A DNA stretch of 64,000 nt, taken from positions 70,256,561 to 70,320,560 of the forward strand of contig NC_089682.1 in the NCBI RefSeq assembly GCF_031753505.1. Reading direction: 5' to 3'. Each line of letters begins with the position of its first letter. Positions within the stretch are counted from its first letter, which is position 1. The position numbers and the translations under genes are program-made. This document shows positions 61,497 to 64,000 of this stretch, piece after piece. The stretch is from Anomalospiza imberbis. Its lineage: Eukaryota > Chordata > Aves > Passeriformes > Viduidae. The notes under the pieces were generated by a model, which was given only the letters and a program-made list of their open reading frames with translations, was not told the DNA's origin and made no database searches.

Positions 61497-64000
61497 CCCT
61501 GAAACTCCTTCCAAAAAATCACATTCACTCTTGTTCTACAAGACCAGGTTTCTCCAAGAAGTACTTGACAGCATGAGAAAGTGAAAGCTGAGAATGAGAC
61601 TGAGAATGAGAAACTTAGAAAACTGTGTGGAATTAGTATTTTTGGAAAGGGACAGGAGAAAAATTACAAAATGCTGTGGGCAAGCAGAGCGAATAAAGTA
61701 ACATAGTCTACAAATGAGACAAAAGATTGACAACTCCATCTATAATTGGCATGGGAGGATTAGATGCAGACCAGGATTTGCTGTGGCTCTGAAAGAGTCT
61801 GTGAAAGACTTTCTCTTTTTCCCTGTATTAAAGCAGATAAGATTAGCTAGTTTGGCACCTAAGATGCTTATAAGGAGGAAATACCTCTAGATATACCAAG
61901 CCAAAAGTGGATGATCATGTGAGATTGCTGTAAAGTTCTGAGTATATCTTCAGACTTTGTTCAGTAAGATTTTTCTCCACAAAGTACTTCTTACCTAAAA
62001 AATACAGCTCTCCTTTATTCACCTGACAGTGAACCTATACAGGTTTTTTAATTCTACTTTTCACTCAGCCATGCTTAGATTAACATCACGTATATAGTGG
62101 GGGTGTTACCTGTCACTCAACAATGACCAGTTCAACAGCACACAGCCACATTGCAAACAACAGCTTAACACATTAGTGCTTCATCCCACTGAACCAAAGA
62201 GGTGATTTTATAATATGCAATGTACTTCCATCCAATTCAGGATTTTGATTGAAAATGTTTGTTAAACCCACCTACTCAAGGCATTAAGATCTTTAAGACA
62301 GGACTCTGCTCTGCAATTCTTTCACAAGCTGGCAATTATACTAGCACTGGTTTTTATGTTCTGAAGAAAGAGTGATACACACTAAATAACCAAACCATTT
62401 TCTGCCACACAGTGCCTGATTTTTTTGCTGTCTCCCACTCTATAAAACTAATCCTGACACACCCAGTTCTGTCTTTTGACTTTAATCATTTCACTGATGT
62501 TTTCAGGTATTTGCACATGCTGTACTGTATTGCACTTCTCCTCTCCAGTGTTTTGTCCAAACCCCCAGTTTCAAAAGCTTAAACATCAAAGCTGCATTAA
62601 TGTCTCATTCAGAGAACAAGAATATTTGCATATTTAACAGAGTACTGTTGAACTCTTTTTTTACTTTCAAATCTACTCAAGAGTAACATAATTCATGAAA
62701 TTCTCACTTCTCCCACGTACACTGGCACACTCCCTAGAGTCAGTGTTTTGAGACTCCACAGTTATATCATGTTCCATATGGTACAGATTTTCATCTCTCA
62801 CAATGCCATTTGTTTTCAAGCCCCTTATCAGCTTCACAAAACCACAATACACGACTACAACTGCTTTGCATACTTACTCTGACTTGATAGCTGTAGAGTG
62901 ATACTGTTCTATCAATGCTGCACAGACCAAGTATGGTATTCAAAAAATATGTATTTCAAAAAATGATCCAAGGGTTTTTATTTTTCATAATATACATGAA
63001 ATCTACAACACTATAAAACAGCATATTTAGGCAAGGAATGAAACCACTTCCAAACTGAAGAAACTCATGAAAAAGTGATAGTGTGTCCTCTGCTTCTACA
63101 CAGATTGAAGCAAAAGAATACATGTGAATTCTCTCCAGGTTGGGTTTTCACTATTTTATCTCTATTAAGCTCATATTAACAGCCTCTGAGCTGTGAGAGA
63201 CATGTATGCCTAGGTTTTTTCTTCGATGTGTTTCTTGTCCTACTTCAGCGATATCTGTAATAATTGTCTTTTCCAGCACTATGGGACCATATGACCTTGT
63301 CTGTTCTATCTCATATAGAGAAGTGGGGCAACATATGTCCTCTTTTAGTTTGCTACAATGATAGCAAACAAATGTCACAAAAAGCAGTCTGATGAGTATC
63401 TGAAAAGTAGTGTGAGAGAAGACAAAATATTCAAATTTTTTCACCACAAAAGTGGAGCAGGGAAATGCTGGTCCTGGGGAGTGAAATATGTATCTATCTT
63501 TCTTTGTCATGTGGTGTCACTCCAGGCAAGCTGTAGACTTCTCACCAGCCAGACCTGAGAGCTTTCTGAGCTCCTAGGGCTACACAATAGAAAGTGAAAT
63601 AGTCAGACCAAGGAAAGAAAAGCGCTCAACTAAGTGATAATAGCAACTTGACATAAGGAGGGTGGGGAAGAACAGGAGATAAAGTAAAACATTAAAAAGA
63701 ATTGAAAGAAGAGCAAAGCTTTTTCAAGTAGTAAGCTACTTATCAAACTTTGACAGGATCATAACTGAAACTTTCACAATGTAATTATCTGCAAAAACCG
63801 AGGACATTAAGACTGAGGAAATTAATGTTTAAATGTAACTCTATGGCAGAAGTAGACAGTCTCATCTTGTACAAGGACTTAGGGAACAGAAAACTGACTT
63901 TACTGAAGCCATGGAAACCACCAGGGTTTCAGCACATAGTGGCAGCAATTAAAAGGAAAGAAGAAAACTCCTACTGCTGACTTCAGTTCCTCTCTAATGA

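Larger units (their letters stand above)
54985..64000 (-). other. DLG2: DLG2 intron before exon A (partial)
   Basis: This is intronic sequence upstream of exon A in the transcript, ending in the acceptor ttttccag. The preceding coding exon, expected to end with an EEITLER-type sequence, is not visible, so the intron exceeds 9 kb. Contents are an AC dinucleotide run at 58487, an A-rich tract at 61442-61496 and an 18-bp palindrome at 61308-61325. I recognise no CR1 copy here, which is unusual against the rest of the window. The remainder looks like unique AT-rich sequence. Confidence 0.85.

Noticed and set aside
63151..63510. 119-codon open frame on the minus strand
   Set aside because: I considered a DLG2 N-terminal exon, but it does not resemble the known PSD-93 N-termini or the sequence preceding PDZ1, and I recognise no family. 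It is likely a chance ORF; transcripts would decide.
1..64000. CRISPR arrays, operons, phage, plasmid, tRNA or rRNA genes
   Set aside because: No regularly spaced repeats, no cloverleaf-like sequence with A and B boxes, no dense coding and no prokaryotic gene layout were seen; the window is a vertebrate gene interior.

Overview
This window is vertebrate, almost certainly avian, nuclear DNA lying wholly inside one gene, DLG2 (PSD-93/chapsyn-110), which is transcribed from the minus strand. The bird assignment rests on about a dozen diverged CR1 LINE fragments with typical avian CR1 3' ends (the 'ttccaaccc..accatt..atgattctatg' signature). Intron-exon structure, AT-rich introns and the absence of operons or dense ORFs exclude a prokaryote. 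I cannot name the species.

Three coding exons are firm. In transcription order (high to low coordinates) they are exon A (54860-54984), exon B (34148-34317) and exon C (8224-8360). A and B encode most of PDZ1. The end of B plus C encode the PDZ1-PDZ2 linker and the first half of PDZ2. The phases join without a break: A ends with two bases of an Arg codon, B supplies the third base and ends with one base of a Gly codon, and C supplies the other two and ends on a codon boundary. Together they give 432 nt, or 144 codons. Paralog-specific residues (RRRRPILETVVEIKLF; DGRLQVGDRLLM) fit DLG2 and not DLG1, DLG3 or DLG4. I found neither the preceding exon (end of the N-terminal region) nor the next one (rest of PDZ2), so they should lie outside the window.

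The rest is intron: 1-8223 (partial), 8361-34147 (25.8 kb), 34318-54859 (20.5 kb) and 54985-64000 (partial). The introns hold CR1 fragments in both orientations, one old MIR-like SINE, microsatellites, homopolymer runs, two small tandem duplications, several inverted repeats (a 46-bp perfect palindrome and a 22-bp near-perfect hairpin stand out) and one small CpG-rich patch. Nearly all other open reading frames are chance ORFs or translations of repeats.

I see no exotic or previously undescribed system. The most useful leads are the sharp composition contrast of exon B with its neighbours, the two strong inverted repeats, the MIR-like relic beside a CpG-rich patch, and oppositely oriented CR1 copies in the introns around the exons.
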